Shown in pieces: positions 51,957 through 59,066 of a stretch of DNA of 64,000 nucleotides. A model generated the notes under the pieces. It saw only the letters and a list, made by a program, of their open reading frames with translations, did not search any database and had not been told where the DNA came from. The translations under genes were made by a program, and so were the position numbers. This DNA comes from Prauserella_A sp040645195 (GTDB lineage: Bacteria > Actinomycetota > Actinomycetes > Mycobacteriales > Pseudonocardiaceae). The DNA is taken from assembly GCF_040645195.1 (NCBI RefSeq), contig NZ_JBEYXW010000006.1, positions 124,001-188,000 on the forward strand, given 5' to 3'. Each line of letters opens with the position of its first letter. Position 1 is the stretch's first letter.

Positions 51957-51959
51957 GGT
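51954..51959 (+). promoter_or_regulatory. -10 box for leaderless FKBP lipoprotein gene
   Basis: TAGGGT overlaps the helD stop codon (51954-51956) and is seven bases before ATG 51967. The lipoprotein gene is therefore probably expressed on its own leaderless transcript as well as by read-through. Confidence 0.5.
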
Positions 51960-51966
51960 GTTGCGC

Positions 51967-52551
51967 ATGCGCAATGCTGGCAAGATCATGATCGTGGCGG
52001 TCGTTGCCACAGCACTCGCGGCGTGCTCGCCGTCCCGCGAGGAGCCGAGCGACCTGCCGCCGGGCGAGCAGCCCACCCACACACCGGCGCCTGCCTCGGT
52101 GTCGGCCTCCCCGAGCCCCGCGCACCAGGGTGAGCAGGCTCGCGAGTGCACCGCCGAGGACGTCACCGTGAACCTGGCCGGTGAGCAGCCGCAGGTGGAG
52201 ATCCCGCGCGACTGCGCGGCTCCCGCGACCGCCCTGACCCGCGACCTCGCGCCGGGCAGCGGCACCGCGGCAGCTGCGGGCAGCACCATCGAGCTGAACT
52301 ACGAGGTCGTCGCCTGGTCCACCGGCCAGGTCGCGGACAGCACGTTCGGACCGGGCCAGCCGGTGTCCGTCGAGCTCGGCACGACGCAGGAGATCGAGGG
52401 TCTCAGCGAGGGGCTCACCGGCATCCGGCAGGGCGGCACCCGGCTCCTGGTCCTGCCGCCGGACCTTGGCTACAACCCGCAGGACGGCAACCCCCATGCC
52501 GGGGACAGCCTCGTGGTCGTCGCCGAGGCCGTGCAGGTGACCACGGCGTAG
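51967..52551 (+). CDS. FKBP-type peptidyl-prolyl isomerase lipoprotein
   Basis: The 194-residue protein has a lipoprotein signal peptide with the lipobox LAAC (residues ~19-22), a Pro/Ser-rich linker, then a C-terminal FKBP domain with GSTIELNYEVVAWSTGQV, FGPGQPVSVELG and RLLVLPPDLGYN. It should fold extracytoplasmic proteins at proline bonds on the outer face of the membrane. ATG 51967 sits seven bases after a TAGGGT box. It ends convergent with the quinone reductase gene. Confidence 0.87.
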   Translation: MRNAGKIMIVAVVATALAACSPSREEPSDLPPGEQPTHTPAPASVSASPSPAHQGEQARECTAEDVTVNLAGEQPQVEIPRDCAAPATALTRDLAPGSGTAAAAGSTIELNYEVVAWSTGQVADSTFGPGQPVSVELGTTQEIEGLSEGLTGIRQGGTRLLVLPPDLGYNPQDGNPHAGDSLVVVAEAVQVTTA

Positions 52552-52562
52552 CCGGCACGACC

Positions 52563-52599
52563 CGACCCGGTACCCGCACCTCTGGCGGGTACCGGGTCG
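52563..52599 (+). terminator. perfect 15-bp hairpin after FKBP gene
   Basis: CGACCCGGTACCCGC (52563-52577) and GCGGGTACCGGGTCG (52585-52599) form a perfect stem around a seven-base loop, 11 bp after the FKBP stop. There is no U-tract, but the stem strength and position between convergent genes favour termination. Confidence 0.65.
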
Positions 52600-52607
52600 C
52601 TGTCGTC

Positions 52608-52673
52608 AGAGGTCCCGCAGATGGGGGTCTCGGATCAGCGGGCGCCCGAACGTTCCCTATCTGCGTGACCTCT
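52608..52673. repeat. terminal-inverted-repeat intergenic element, short copy (B)
   Basis: The 66-bp element begins AGAGGTC-c-CGCAGAT and ends ATCTGCG-t-GACCTCT, so its ends are near-perfect inverted repeats. Its left end matches that of the longer element at 6442-6588 through GGGGTCTCGG, and its right end matches through CGTTCCC-ATCTG. Its right boundary touches the stop codon of the quinone reductase gene. It may be a mobile repeat or a recurring terminator. Confidence 0.6.
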
Positions 52674-53644
52674 CAAGGGAGCAGGAGCAGCTTGCCGGTC
52701 GTGCGGCGTCCCTGCAGGTCCTCGTGTGCCCGGCGAGCCTCGGCCAGCGGGTACCGGCCGCCGATCCGGATGGTGAGCGTGCCCTTCGCGATGGCGTCGA
52801 ACAGCTCACCGGCGCGCCAGTCCAGTTCCGCACGGGTCGTCACGTGGTCGTAGCTGTTCGGCCGGGTGAGGAACAGGGAGCCGCCCACGTTGAGTCGTTG
52901 CGGATCGATGGGCGGAACGGGGCCGCTGGCGGCGCCGAACAGTGCCAGCAGGCCGCGCCGCCGCAGGCTCGTCAGGCTGCCCTCGTAGGTCGCCTTGCCG
53001 ACGCCGTCGTAGACGACCGCGACCCCTTCGCCGCCGGTCAGGCTGCGTGCTGCCGCGGCGAAGTCCTCCTCGGTGTAGCGGATGACCTCATCGGCGCCGG
53101 CCGCACGGGCAAGCTCCTCCTTCTCCGCGGTCGACACCGTGCCGATGACGCGGCCGCCGCGGGCCTTGGCCAACTGGACGAGCAGCAGGCCGACACCACC
53201 GGCCGCGGCGTGCACGAGCACGGTCTCGCCTTCGGCCACCGGATGCGTCGAGTTCACCAGGTAGTGCGCTGTGATGCCTTGCAGGAGGGTGGCCGCCGCG
53301 GTCTCGTCGGAGACGCCGTCGGGCACGCGGACCACGATGTCGGCGGGTACCAGCGCCTGCTGGGCGTATCCGCCGGGCGAGCCCTGCCAGGCGACCCGGT
53401 CACCGACGGCGACCTCGGTGACGTCACTGCCGACCGCCGACACCGTTCCGGCGCCCTCCAACCCGGGCACATACGGCAACGGGACTGGATAGGCGCCGCT
53501 GCGCTGGTAGGTGTCGATGTAGTTGACGCCTGCGGCGGCGACGTCGACGAGGACCTGTCGCGGTCCGGGCGAACCCACGTCGACCTCGGCGACCTGGAGC
53601 ACCTCCGGACCCCCGTTCTGGCGGATCTCAATCGCCGTGGGCAT
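52673..53644 (-). CDS. qor: NADPH:quinone reductase-like oxidoreductase
   Basis: The 323-residue zinc-free medium-chain dehydrogenase/quinone reductase has YVPGLEGAGTVSAVGSDVTE near residue 60, the Rossmann motif HAAAGGVGLLLVQLAKA, and TGKLLLLP at the C terminus. The structural zinc-binding Cys cluster of alcohol dehydrogenases is absent, as in zeta-crystallin-type quinone reductases. ATG 53644 has AGGAGG six bases upstream. Position after ctaB matches the conserved gene order. Confidence 0.88.
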   Translation of the reverse strand: MPTAIEIRQNGGPEVLQVAEVDVGSPGPRQVLVDVAAAGVNYIDTYQRSGAYPVPLPYVPGLEGAGTVSAVGSDVTEVAVGDRVAWQGSPGGYAQQALVPADIVVRVPDGVSDETAAATLLQGITAHYLVNSTHPVAEGETVLVHAAAGGVGLLLVQLAKARGGRVIGTVSTAEKEELARAAGADEVIRYTEEDFAAAARSLTGGEGVAVVYDGVGKATYEGSLTSLRRRGLLALFGAASGPVPPIDPQRLNVGGSLFLTRPNSYDHVTTRAELDWRAGELFDAIAKGTLTIRIGGRYPLAEARRAHEDLQGRRTTGKLLLLP

Positions 53645-53914
53645 GCGAATCCTCCTCTTTCGTGGCGGTGTTACCCGTGCCGGGTGCTGTGGTCCTCATG
53701 CGCAGTTTTACCTGAGCCGGAAACCGATCCGCAGCGCCGACCTATCCTTGGCGCGGTCGGTCTGGCACACTCGCTGACCATCCAGGCGGGAGACCTCCCG
53801 CACAAGCAGTACACGGGCCTTACCCCGTTCGGGGTAAGGTGACAGCGACTAGAAGTACCAGGGCCCACCCACGGGGCTCGGATCCGTGCCCACAGAAGTG
53901 AGCGCCGGAGCATT
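53645..53914. other. 270-bp divergent region with hairpin 53818-53839
   Basis: This stretch lies between qor (minus) and the VC0807-family gene (plus). It contains CCTTACCCC-gttc-GGGGTAAGG (53818-53839), a perfect nine-bp hairpin, and GCGGGA-gacc-TCCCGC at 53787-53802. These could be operators or transcript structures. No open reading frame with a start and ribosome site is supported. Confidence 0.45.
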
Positions 53915-54616
53915 ATGCAGGACAACCCCGGAGGCTGGCCCGTGCATCATCGGCCGTCATCTGAGCGGCATCTCGTCATCGAGATCCCCCATCTCCGTTC
54001 CACGGTGACCCGCGCGCTCGCGATGGCACTGGAAACCGCGGTCGTGCCGACCGTGCTGCTCATGCTGCTGCTGCACTTCGTCGGACTCGTGGCCGGGATG
54101 TGCGCGGTCATCGGCTGGTGTGTCTTCGTGATCGGCGCCCGCCGTGCCTTCGGCCTCGAACTCCCACGCACACTGCTGCTGTGCACGGGCATGCTGGCCG
54201 GCAAGGCCGCACTCGCGCTCGTGACGTCGAGCGCGGTGGTGTACGTACTGCAACCCGCGGCCGGCTCGGTGCTGATGTTCCTGCTGTTCGTCGGCAGCGC
54301 GATGATCGGCAAACCCATCACAGCCCGGCTCGCCCGCGACTTCGTGCAACTGCCTGCCGAGCTGTTCGCCAACCACGCCGTGCGGCGGGTCTTCATCAAC
54401 GTCGCCCTGCTCTGGGGCGGCTCGCGGCTGATCGACGCTGCCATGACGGTCGGTTTTCTCCACTGGAGCCTCGAGGCCGGCCTCCTCTCCCGCGGGGTGT
54501 TCAGCGGCCTGCTCACCGCGCTGACGATCGCGGTGACAGCGGCGCACGGCTGGCGGGCACTGAGCAAACTGCCCGGCGTGACGCTGCGCCTCGGCGCGAA
54601 ACCCGCCGCCCTCTGA
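53915..54616 (+). CDS. VC0807-like multi-pass membrane protein of unknown function
   Basis: The 233-residue protein has about six hydrophobic helices. Segments such as VIGWCVFVIGARRAFG, LLFVGSAMIGKPITARLARDF and WGGSRLIDAAMTVGFL resemble the VC0807 family of uncharacterised membrane proteins. No catalytic motif is visible. ATG 53915 has GGAG four bases upstream. It is followed 48 bp later by a small conserved gene, with which it may be loosely linked. Confidence 0.6.
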   Translation: MQDNPGGWPVHHRPSSERHLVIEIPHLRSTVTRALAMALETAVVPTVLLMLLLHFVGLVAGMCAVIGWCVFVIGARRAFGLELPRTLLLCTGMLAGKAALALVTSSAVVYVLQPAAGSVLMFLLFVGSAMIGKPITARLARDFVQLPAELFANHAVRRVFINVALLWGGSRLIDAAMTVGFLHWSLEAGLLSRGVFSGLLTALTIAVTAAHGWRALSKLPGVTLRLGAKPAAL

Positions 54617-54652
54617 GTTCGCGGCCACGAGCGGCGCTCGGTGATCTGCACC

Positions 54653-54658
54653 TAGACT
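54653..54658 (+). promoter_or_regulatory. -10 box for leaderless small gene
   Basis: TAGACT is six bases before GTG 54665, which suggests that the 107-residue gene has its own leaderless transcript despite being close to the upstream gene. Confidence 0.45.
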
Positions 54659-54664
54659 TGCCCC

Positions 54665-54988
54665 GTGGCTGACACCGAAAGCAACGTCCAGGCCCCCGCC
54701 GCACCCACCGGCCGCCAGCTGGCTGCCGCCCGTGCCTTCGTCGCCGCCCATGGCAAGCCGTCGAAGGCAGTGGTGGAACGCATCGGTCGCGCTGGTGCCA
54801 GGGTTGTGCTGGTCGGCGCCGACGGTGCGCTAGGCGACATCGTCGTACCCAGCGCGGAGACCGGCGCTGCGCTGGTCGACGCGGTCGAGGACCTCGAACC
54901 GGCCACCTGGGACGCCGAGACCGTCAACGCGACCGTCATCGGCGCCGGGCACCGGCGCCGGATGGCAGGCCCGCGTAGCCGCCGCTGA
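54665..54988 (+). CDS. conserved actinobacterial hypothetical protein, 107 aa
   Basis: I do not recognise a family. The product has an Ala-rich N terminus (ATGRQLAAARAFVAAHGKPS-like), a central VERIGRAGARVVLVGADGALG segment, VDAVEDLEPATWDAETV and a basic C terminus ending GHRRRMAGPRSRR. No signal peptide or membrane helix is seen. The start is GTG 54665 after a TAGACT box. It is separated by 61 bp from the convergent desaturase gene. Confidence 0.55.
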   Translation: MADTESNVQAPAAPTGRQLAAARAFVAAHGKPSKAVVERIGRAGARVVLVGADGALGDIVVPSAETGAALVDAVEDLEPATWDAETVNATVIGAGHRRRMAGPRSRR

Positions 54989-55049
54989 ACCCACAACGAC
55001 CCGCCGGCAGCCCGTCAGGGCCACCGGCGGGTCGCGTGTCGGTACCGGC

Positions 55050-55994
55050 TTAGGCGGCGATGCGCTTGGCGGCGAGACGTTCCGGCTTCGGCCAGCGGAC
55101 GTTGTGTGCCCAGCCGAGCTTTTCGAAGATCCAGATGAGCCGCGCCGACACGTCGAGCTGCCCGCGCAGCACGCCGTGGCGGGCGCACGTCGGGTCGGCG
55201 TGGTGGGAGTTGTGCCAGGACTCGCCCATCGACAGGATCGCCAGCGGCCAGAAGTTGGCTGCCTTGTCGCGGCTGGTGAACGGGCGTGAGCCGATCATGT
55301 GGCAGATGGAGTTCACCGACCAGGTGACGTGGTGCAGGAACGCGATCCGGACCAGCCCGGCCCAGAAGAACGCGGTGACCGCGCCCCACAGGGACCAGGT
55401 GAACAGGCCGCCGAGAATGGCGGGCAGGGCCAGGCTCAGCGTGATCCACAGCCAGAAGAACCGGTTGACCACGCGCAGGTCGTTGTCGGCGAGCAGGTCC
55501 GGGGCGAACCGCTCGTAGTTGGTCACCTCACGCTTGAACATCCAGCCCATGTGGGCATGCCAGAAGCCGCGAAGGAGCGCGGCCGGGGATGTACCGAACA
55601 GCCACGGCGAGTGCGGGTCACCCTCGCGGTCGGCGAAGGCGTGGTGGCGCCGGTGGCTGGCGACCCAGAAGATCACCGAGCCCTGCACCGCCATGCTCCC
55701 GGCGATGGCCAGCGCGACCCGCAGCGCGCGGTTGGTCTTGAACGAACCGTGCGTGAAGTAGCGGTGGTAGCCGACCGTCACACCGAGTGTCGCGACCGTG
55801 TAGAAGACGACGGCGAGGACGAGGTCGACCCAGCTCAGCCCCCAACCCCAGGCGAAGGGAACGGCCGCGACCAGTGCGAGAAAGGGAATCAGCAGGAACG
55901 CCTTCAGGACGATCATCTGGCTGGTCGTCCGGTGCTCGCCAATGAGTGGTTTCGGCTCGGTTTTGGTTCCGGACAGGCTTGCGGGACTGGTCAT
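55050..55994 (-). CDS. fatty acid / acyl-CoA desaturase
   Basis: The 314-residue membrane di-iron desaturase has the three histidine boxes in order: HRYFTH (~residue 76), HRRHH (~113) and SWHNSHH (~258), with about four membrane helices between. It is of the delta-9 acyl-CoA type and makes monounsaturated fatty acids. A 170-bp spacer separates it from ctaA upstream on the same strand; CGAACATGATCATTCG-like palindromic sequence near 56058-56073 could be a regulatory site. Start at ATG 55994. Confidence 0.9.
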   Translation of the reverse strand: MTSPASLSGTKTEPKPLIGEHRTTSQMIVLKAFLLIPFLALVAAVPFAWGWGLSWVDLVLAVVFYTVATLGVTVGYHRYFTHGSFKTNRALRVALAIAGSMAVQGSVIFWVASHRRHHAFADREGDPHSPWLFGTSPAALLRGFWHAHMGWMFKREVTNYERFAPDLLADNDLRVVNRFFWLWITLSLALPAILGGLFTWSLWGAVTAFFWAGLVRIAFLHHVTWSVNSICHMIGSRPFTSRDKAANFWPLAILSMGESWHNSHHADPTCARHGVLRGQLDVSARLIWIFEKLGWAHNVRWPKPERLAAKRIAA

Positions 55995-56164
55995 GGTTCG
56001 GTGCGACCTCGCATCGGGGGACGGGCTTGGTGACTATGCGGCACCCGGTCTGGGCGCGAACATGATCATTCGGACAAAAATCGGGTCGGACACAGCGTAA
56101 CCGCGCATGCTGGCCTGCATGCGCCACCGGGATGACGAAGGTGTGACATCAGGCCGACGCCGGG

Positions 56165-57139
56165 TCAGTGGCTGACCGCCGCGGCGTGCTTGGCGGGGCC
56201 GGGGGTGAGGCTGACGACAGGACCGCGGTCGCGGGCGGCACACCACAGTGCGGCGGTCGCGATGATGACGAGCATCGAGCCGAGGACGTGGAACGACACG
56301 AGCGCCTCCGGCACTCCGAGCGCGTACTGCAGGCTGCCGAGGCCGCCCTGGGCGAGCGCGACGATCCAGACCGCGGCGTAGCGCCGCCAGAGCCGTGGCG
56401 TGGCCCCGGTGCGCAGCCATTGCAGGCCGAGCATCGCCAGGACGACGAGGTAGACGACGAGGAAGGTGCCGTGCACGAACGTGAGGGACTCGATCGGCGC
56501 CTGCAGCCGTGGCGTGTCGGGGTCGCCACCGTGCGGCCCTGCTCCGGTGACGGTGGTTCCGGCGGTGAGGATGCCGCCCATGGCGACCACGAGGGTCACC
56601 AGCAGCGTGCGCCCGCTCTCGCTCACCTGCCGGCGTGGCGGCTCGTCGCCCTCGTTGAACGCGTGCAGCAGGAGCGTGGCCAGCCACACGAGCACGGCGG
56701 AGGCCAGGAAGTGGATGGCGACCGTCCACCACAGCAGCCCGGTGAGGACCGTCACGCCGCCGATCAGCGCCTGTGCCACCACGCCGCCGGGCATGGTCCA
56801 GGCGAGCGCGACCAGTCGTCTGCGCTCGGGATAGGTCAGCTGGATCCGCCACGCGGCGAGTACGCACAGTGCGGCGACGATGCCGACGACACCGGTCAGC
56901 AGGCGGTTGCCGAACTCGATCCACTGGGTGAGCGACTCATACTCCGGGTGCTCGACCGGGAACATGCTGCCCGCGAAGCACTGTGGCCAGGTCGGGCACC
57001 CGAGGCCGGACCCGGTGACCCGCACGATCGACCCGGTGACACCGATGCCACCCTGCGTGACGATCGCCGCGATCGCCAGTGCCTGCTGCACCGCGCGGGA
57101 CGGGTAAGGAAGCCGGGCGACGAGCGAAGTCAACTGCAC
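56165..57139 (-). CDS. ctaA: heme A synthase (CtaA/Cox15)
   Basis: CtaA hydroxylates heme O to heme A. The 324-residue protein has eight membrane helices; conserved parts are VTQGGIGVTGSIVRVTGSG, the Cys pair in LGCPTWPQC, and HFLASAVLVWLATLLLHAF and FVHGTFLVVYLV with heme-ligand His residues. I place the start at GTG 57139, eight bases after a minus-strand TACTAT box; an upstream GTG at 57172 lies inside a tandem repeat and would add 11 residues. It works with ctaB for cytochrome aa3 assembly. Confidence 0.87.
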   Translation of the reverse strand: MQLTSLVARLPYPSRAVQQALAIAAIVTQGGIGVTGSIVRVTGSGLGCPTWPQCFAGSMFPVEHPEYESLTQWIEFGNRLLTGVVGIVAALCVLAAWRIQLTYPERRRLVALAWTMPGGVVAQALIGGVTVLTGLLWWTVAIHFLASAVLVWLATLLLHAFNEGDEPPRRQVSESGRTLLVTLVVAMGGILTAGTTVTGAGPHGGDPDTPRLQAPIESLTFVHGTFLVVYLVVLAMLGLQWLRTGATPRLWRRYAAVWIVALAQGGLGSLQYALGVPEALVSFHVLGSMLVIIATAALWCAARDRGPVVSLTPGPAKHAAAVSH

Positions 57140-57147
57140 GACACTAG

Positions 57148-57153
57148 ATAGTA
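57148..57153 (-). promoter_or_regulatory. -10 box for ctaA
   Basis: The minus strand reads TACTAT eight bases before GTG 57139, so ctaA may be leaderless. The box overlaps the first bases of the tandem repeat that begins at 57151. Confidence 0.4.
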
Positions 57154-57254
57154 GAGCGGCGCGAAGCGCCACCGTTTGGGTGGTGGTGGGAGACGGGTGG
57201 GAGTAGAGCGGCGCGAAGCGCCACCGTTTGGGTGGTGGGGGGTGACGGGTGGGC
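57151..57254. repeat. two tandem 52-bp repeats upstream of ctaA
   Basis: The block beginning GTAGAGCGGCGCGAAGCG (57151-57202) is repeated at 57203-57254 with a few differences near the end of the unit. Each unit contains CGGCGCGAAGCGCCACCG and a GGTGGTGG run. No coding function is seen; the repeat lies in the ctaA upstream region. Confidence 0.85.
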
Positions 57255-57265
57255 TGAGTTCAAAG

Positions 57266-57316
57266 CCCCCAAGGGCCCCTTGGTTGCGTTCAACGCAACC
57301 AAGGTGGCCTTGGGGG
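57266..57316 (-). terminator. 22-bp stem-loop after ABC permease gene
   Basis: CCCCCAAGG (57266-57274) pairs with CCTTGGGGG (57308-57316), and CCTTGGTTGCGTT (57278-57290) with AACGCAACCAAGG (57292-57304). It starts four bases after the permease stop on the minus strand and is followed by CTTTGAA. Similar CCAAGG-rich hairpins are familiar as dispersed repeats in some Pseudonocardiaceae; that is recalled, not verified. Confidence 0.65.
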
Positions 57317-57319
57317 ACC

Positions 57320-58117
57320 TCAGGTGAGCTTGGTGGTCTTGGTGGCTAGGGCGGCGGCGAGGGCGGTCCACACGGCCAGGGTGGCGATCGGCCCGCCGGC
57401 CAGCGTGCCGTCCACGAGCGCCGCACGCAGGCCCTCGGCGAGCGCGCCGGACGGCAGCAGCGCCACCACGTCGCCGAGCGCGCCAGGGAGCACGGACGGC
57501 GCCAGCAGGATCCCGCCGGCGAGCAGCAGCACGAACCACACGATGTTCGCCAGCGCGAGAACCATTTCGGCACGCAGCGCTCCACCGAGCAGCACGCCCA
57601 GTGCGCCGAACGAGAGCGTGCCGAGCACGAGGAGCGGGACGGCAATGGCGATCCCGCTGCCTGAGGGCGACCAGCCGAGCAGCGCCGCGACCACACCGAG
57701 CACCACGGCCTGCAGGGCCACGACGACGAGCGCGGCGACGAGCCTGCCCGCCACCAGCAGCCAGCGGGGCAGGGCCGTGGCCGACAACCGCTTGACCACG
57801 CCGTAGCGACGGTCGAAGCCGAGCGCGATGGCCTGCCCGGTGAAAGCCGAGGACATCACCGCGAGCGCCAGGATCCGCGGTGTCACCCAGTCCACGCGTG
57901 ACAGCGTGCCGAGCTCGCCCGTGGGAACGATGTCCAGCAGGCTCAGGCCCAGCAGCAGGGCGAGTGGGACGAGCAGGGTGATCAGGATCTGCTCGCCGTG
58001 ACGCAGCGTGAGACTGGTCTCGATCCGGGCGTGCGTCAGCAGCATCCGGCCGAGCCGGCCGGGGCCGGGCGCCGGGATGAAGGTGCCCGGTGCGAAGCGG
58101 GGCGATGTCCCTGTCAC
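57320..58117 (-). CDS. ABC-2 type exporter permease
   Basis: The 265-residue protein has about six membrane helices, a DrrB/ABC-2-like profile, with LGFDRRYGVVKRLSATALPR as the cytoplasmic loop typical of the family and LLLAGGILLAPSVLPGALG near the fifth helix. The start is GTG 58117, which overlaps the ATPase gene stop as GTGA. Together with the ATPase it forms a drug- or lipid-type exporter. Substrate is unknown. Confidence 0.87.
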   Translation of the reverse strand: MTGTSPRFAPGTFIPAPGPGRLGRMLLTHARIETSLTLRHGEQILITLLVPLALLLGLSLLDIVPTGELGTLSRVDWVTPRILALAVMSSAFTGQAIALGFDRRYGVVKRLSATALPRWLLVAGRLVAALVVVALQAVVLGVVAALLGWSPSGSGIAIAVPLLVLGTLSFGALGVLLGGALRAEMVLALANIVWFVLLLAGGILLAPSVLPGALGDVVALLPSGALAEGLRAALVDGTLAGGPIATLAVWTALAAALATKTTKLT

Positions 58118-59040
58118 GTGCGCAGCTCCCGTCCGGTCAGCTCCAGGAAGACCTCCTCCAGGTCCCGCCTGCCGACGTGCAGCTCCTCGGCGAGGACGCC
58201 CTGCTGTGCGCACCAGGCGGTGACCGTCGACACGACCTGCGGATCGACGCGACCGGCCACGCGGTAGGCGCCGGGGGAGGACTCCCGCACCAGGTAGCCC
58301 TCGGGCAGCGCTGCGGTGAGCAGGTCGGTGTCGAGGCGGGGCCGCGCCCGGAAGCGCAGCTGGGCGTCCGCGGCGTGCTCCGCCGTGAGCGCGCTCGGCG
58401 AGCCCTGCGCGATCACGTGTCCGCCGTCGACGATCACGACCTCGTCGGCCAGCGTCTCGGCCTCCTCCATGAGGTGTGTGGTGAGCAGCACGCTCACCCC
58501 GTCGGTGCGCAGTGCGTCCAGCAGCTCCCACACCAGCCGCCGGGCCTGCGGGTCCATGCCCGCGGTCGGCTCGTCGAGGAACACCAGCTCGGGCCGGCCG
58601 ACCAGCGCGCAGGCCAGCGACAGCCGCTGCTGCTGCCCGCCGGAGAGGCGCTTGAACGGGATCCGCCTGGCGGAGGTCAGGCCCAGCACGTCGAGCAGCC
58701 AGTCCGGGTCGAGCGGCGTCGCCGCGCACGCGGCCACCAGCCGCAGCATCTCCTCGGCTCGGACGCCGGGGTAGGCGCCGCCGCCCTGCGGCATCACGCC
58801 GATGCGGGGGCGCAGCGCGGCGCCGTCATGTACCGGGTCGAGTCCCAGCACGCGCACGGCGCCGGCATCGGGACGAAGGAACCCCTCGCAGATCTCGACG
58901 GTGGTGGTCTTGCCCGCACCGTTGGGGCCGAGCAGAGCAAGCACTGTTGCTCGCTGCATCTTCAGGTCGAGCCCGTCGACGGCGGTCACCGATCCGAAGC
59001 GCTTCACCAGCCCGGTTATCTCGACGGCGGCTGCACTCAC
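58114..59040 (-). CDS. ABC transporter ATP-binding protein (DrrA-like)
   Basis: The 308-residue ATPase has Walker A LLGPNGAGKTTT, Q-loop in VMPQGGGAYPG, signature LSGGQQQRLSLACAL, Walker B LVFLDEPTAGMDP and the switch His in LLTTHLMEEAE, then a C-terminal regulatory domain as in DrrA. GTG 59040 is eight bases after a minus-strand TACCCT box, so it starts a leaderless two-gene exporter operon with the permease. It lies downstream of mptB, as in mycobacteria. Confidence 0.93.
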   Translation of the reverse strand: MSAAAVEITGLVKRFGSVTAVDGLDLKMQRATVLALLGPNGAGKTTTVEICEGFLRPDAGAVRVLGLDPVHDGAALRPRIGVMPQGGGAYPGVRAEEMLRLVAACAATPLDPDWLLDVLGLTSARRIPFKRLSGGQQQRLSLACALVGRPELVFLDEPTAGMDPQARRLVWELLDALRTDGVSVLLTTHLMEEAETLADEVVIVDGGHVIAQGSPSALTAEHAADAQLRFRARPRLDTDLLTAALPEGYLVRESSPGAYRVAGRVDPQVVSTVTAWCAQQGVLAEELHVGRRDLEEVFLELTGRELRT

Positions 59041-59048
59041 AAAAATCA

Positions 59049-59054
59049 AGGGTA
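59049..59054 (-). promoter_or_regulatory. -10 box for leaderless ABC exporter operon
   Basis: Minus-strand TACCCT is eight bases before GTG 59040. The spacer ends in an unusual run of T (the plus strand reads AAAAATC). Confidence 0.5.
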
Positions 59055-59066
59055 CGGCGTGAAGCT

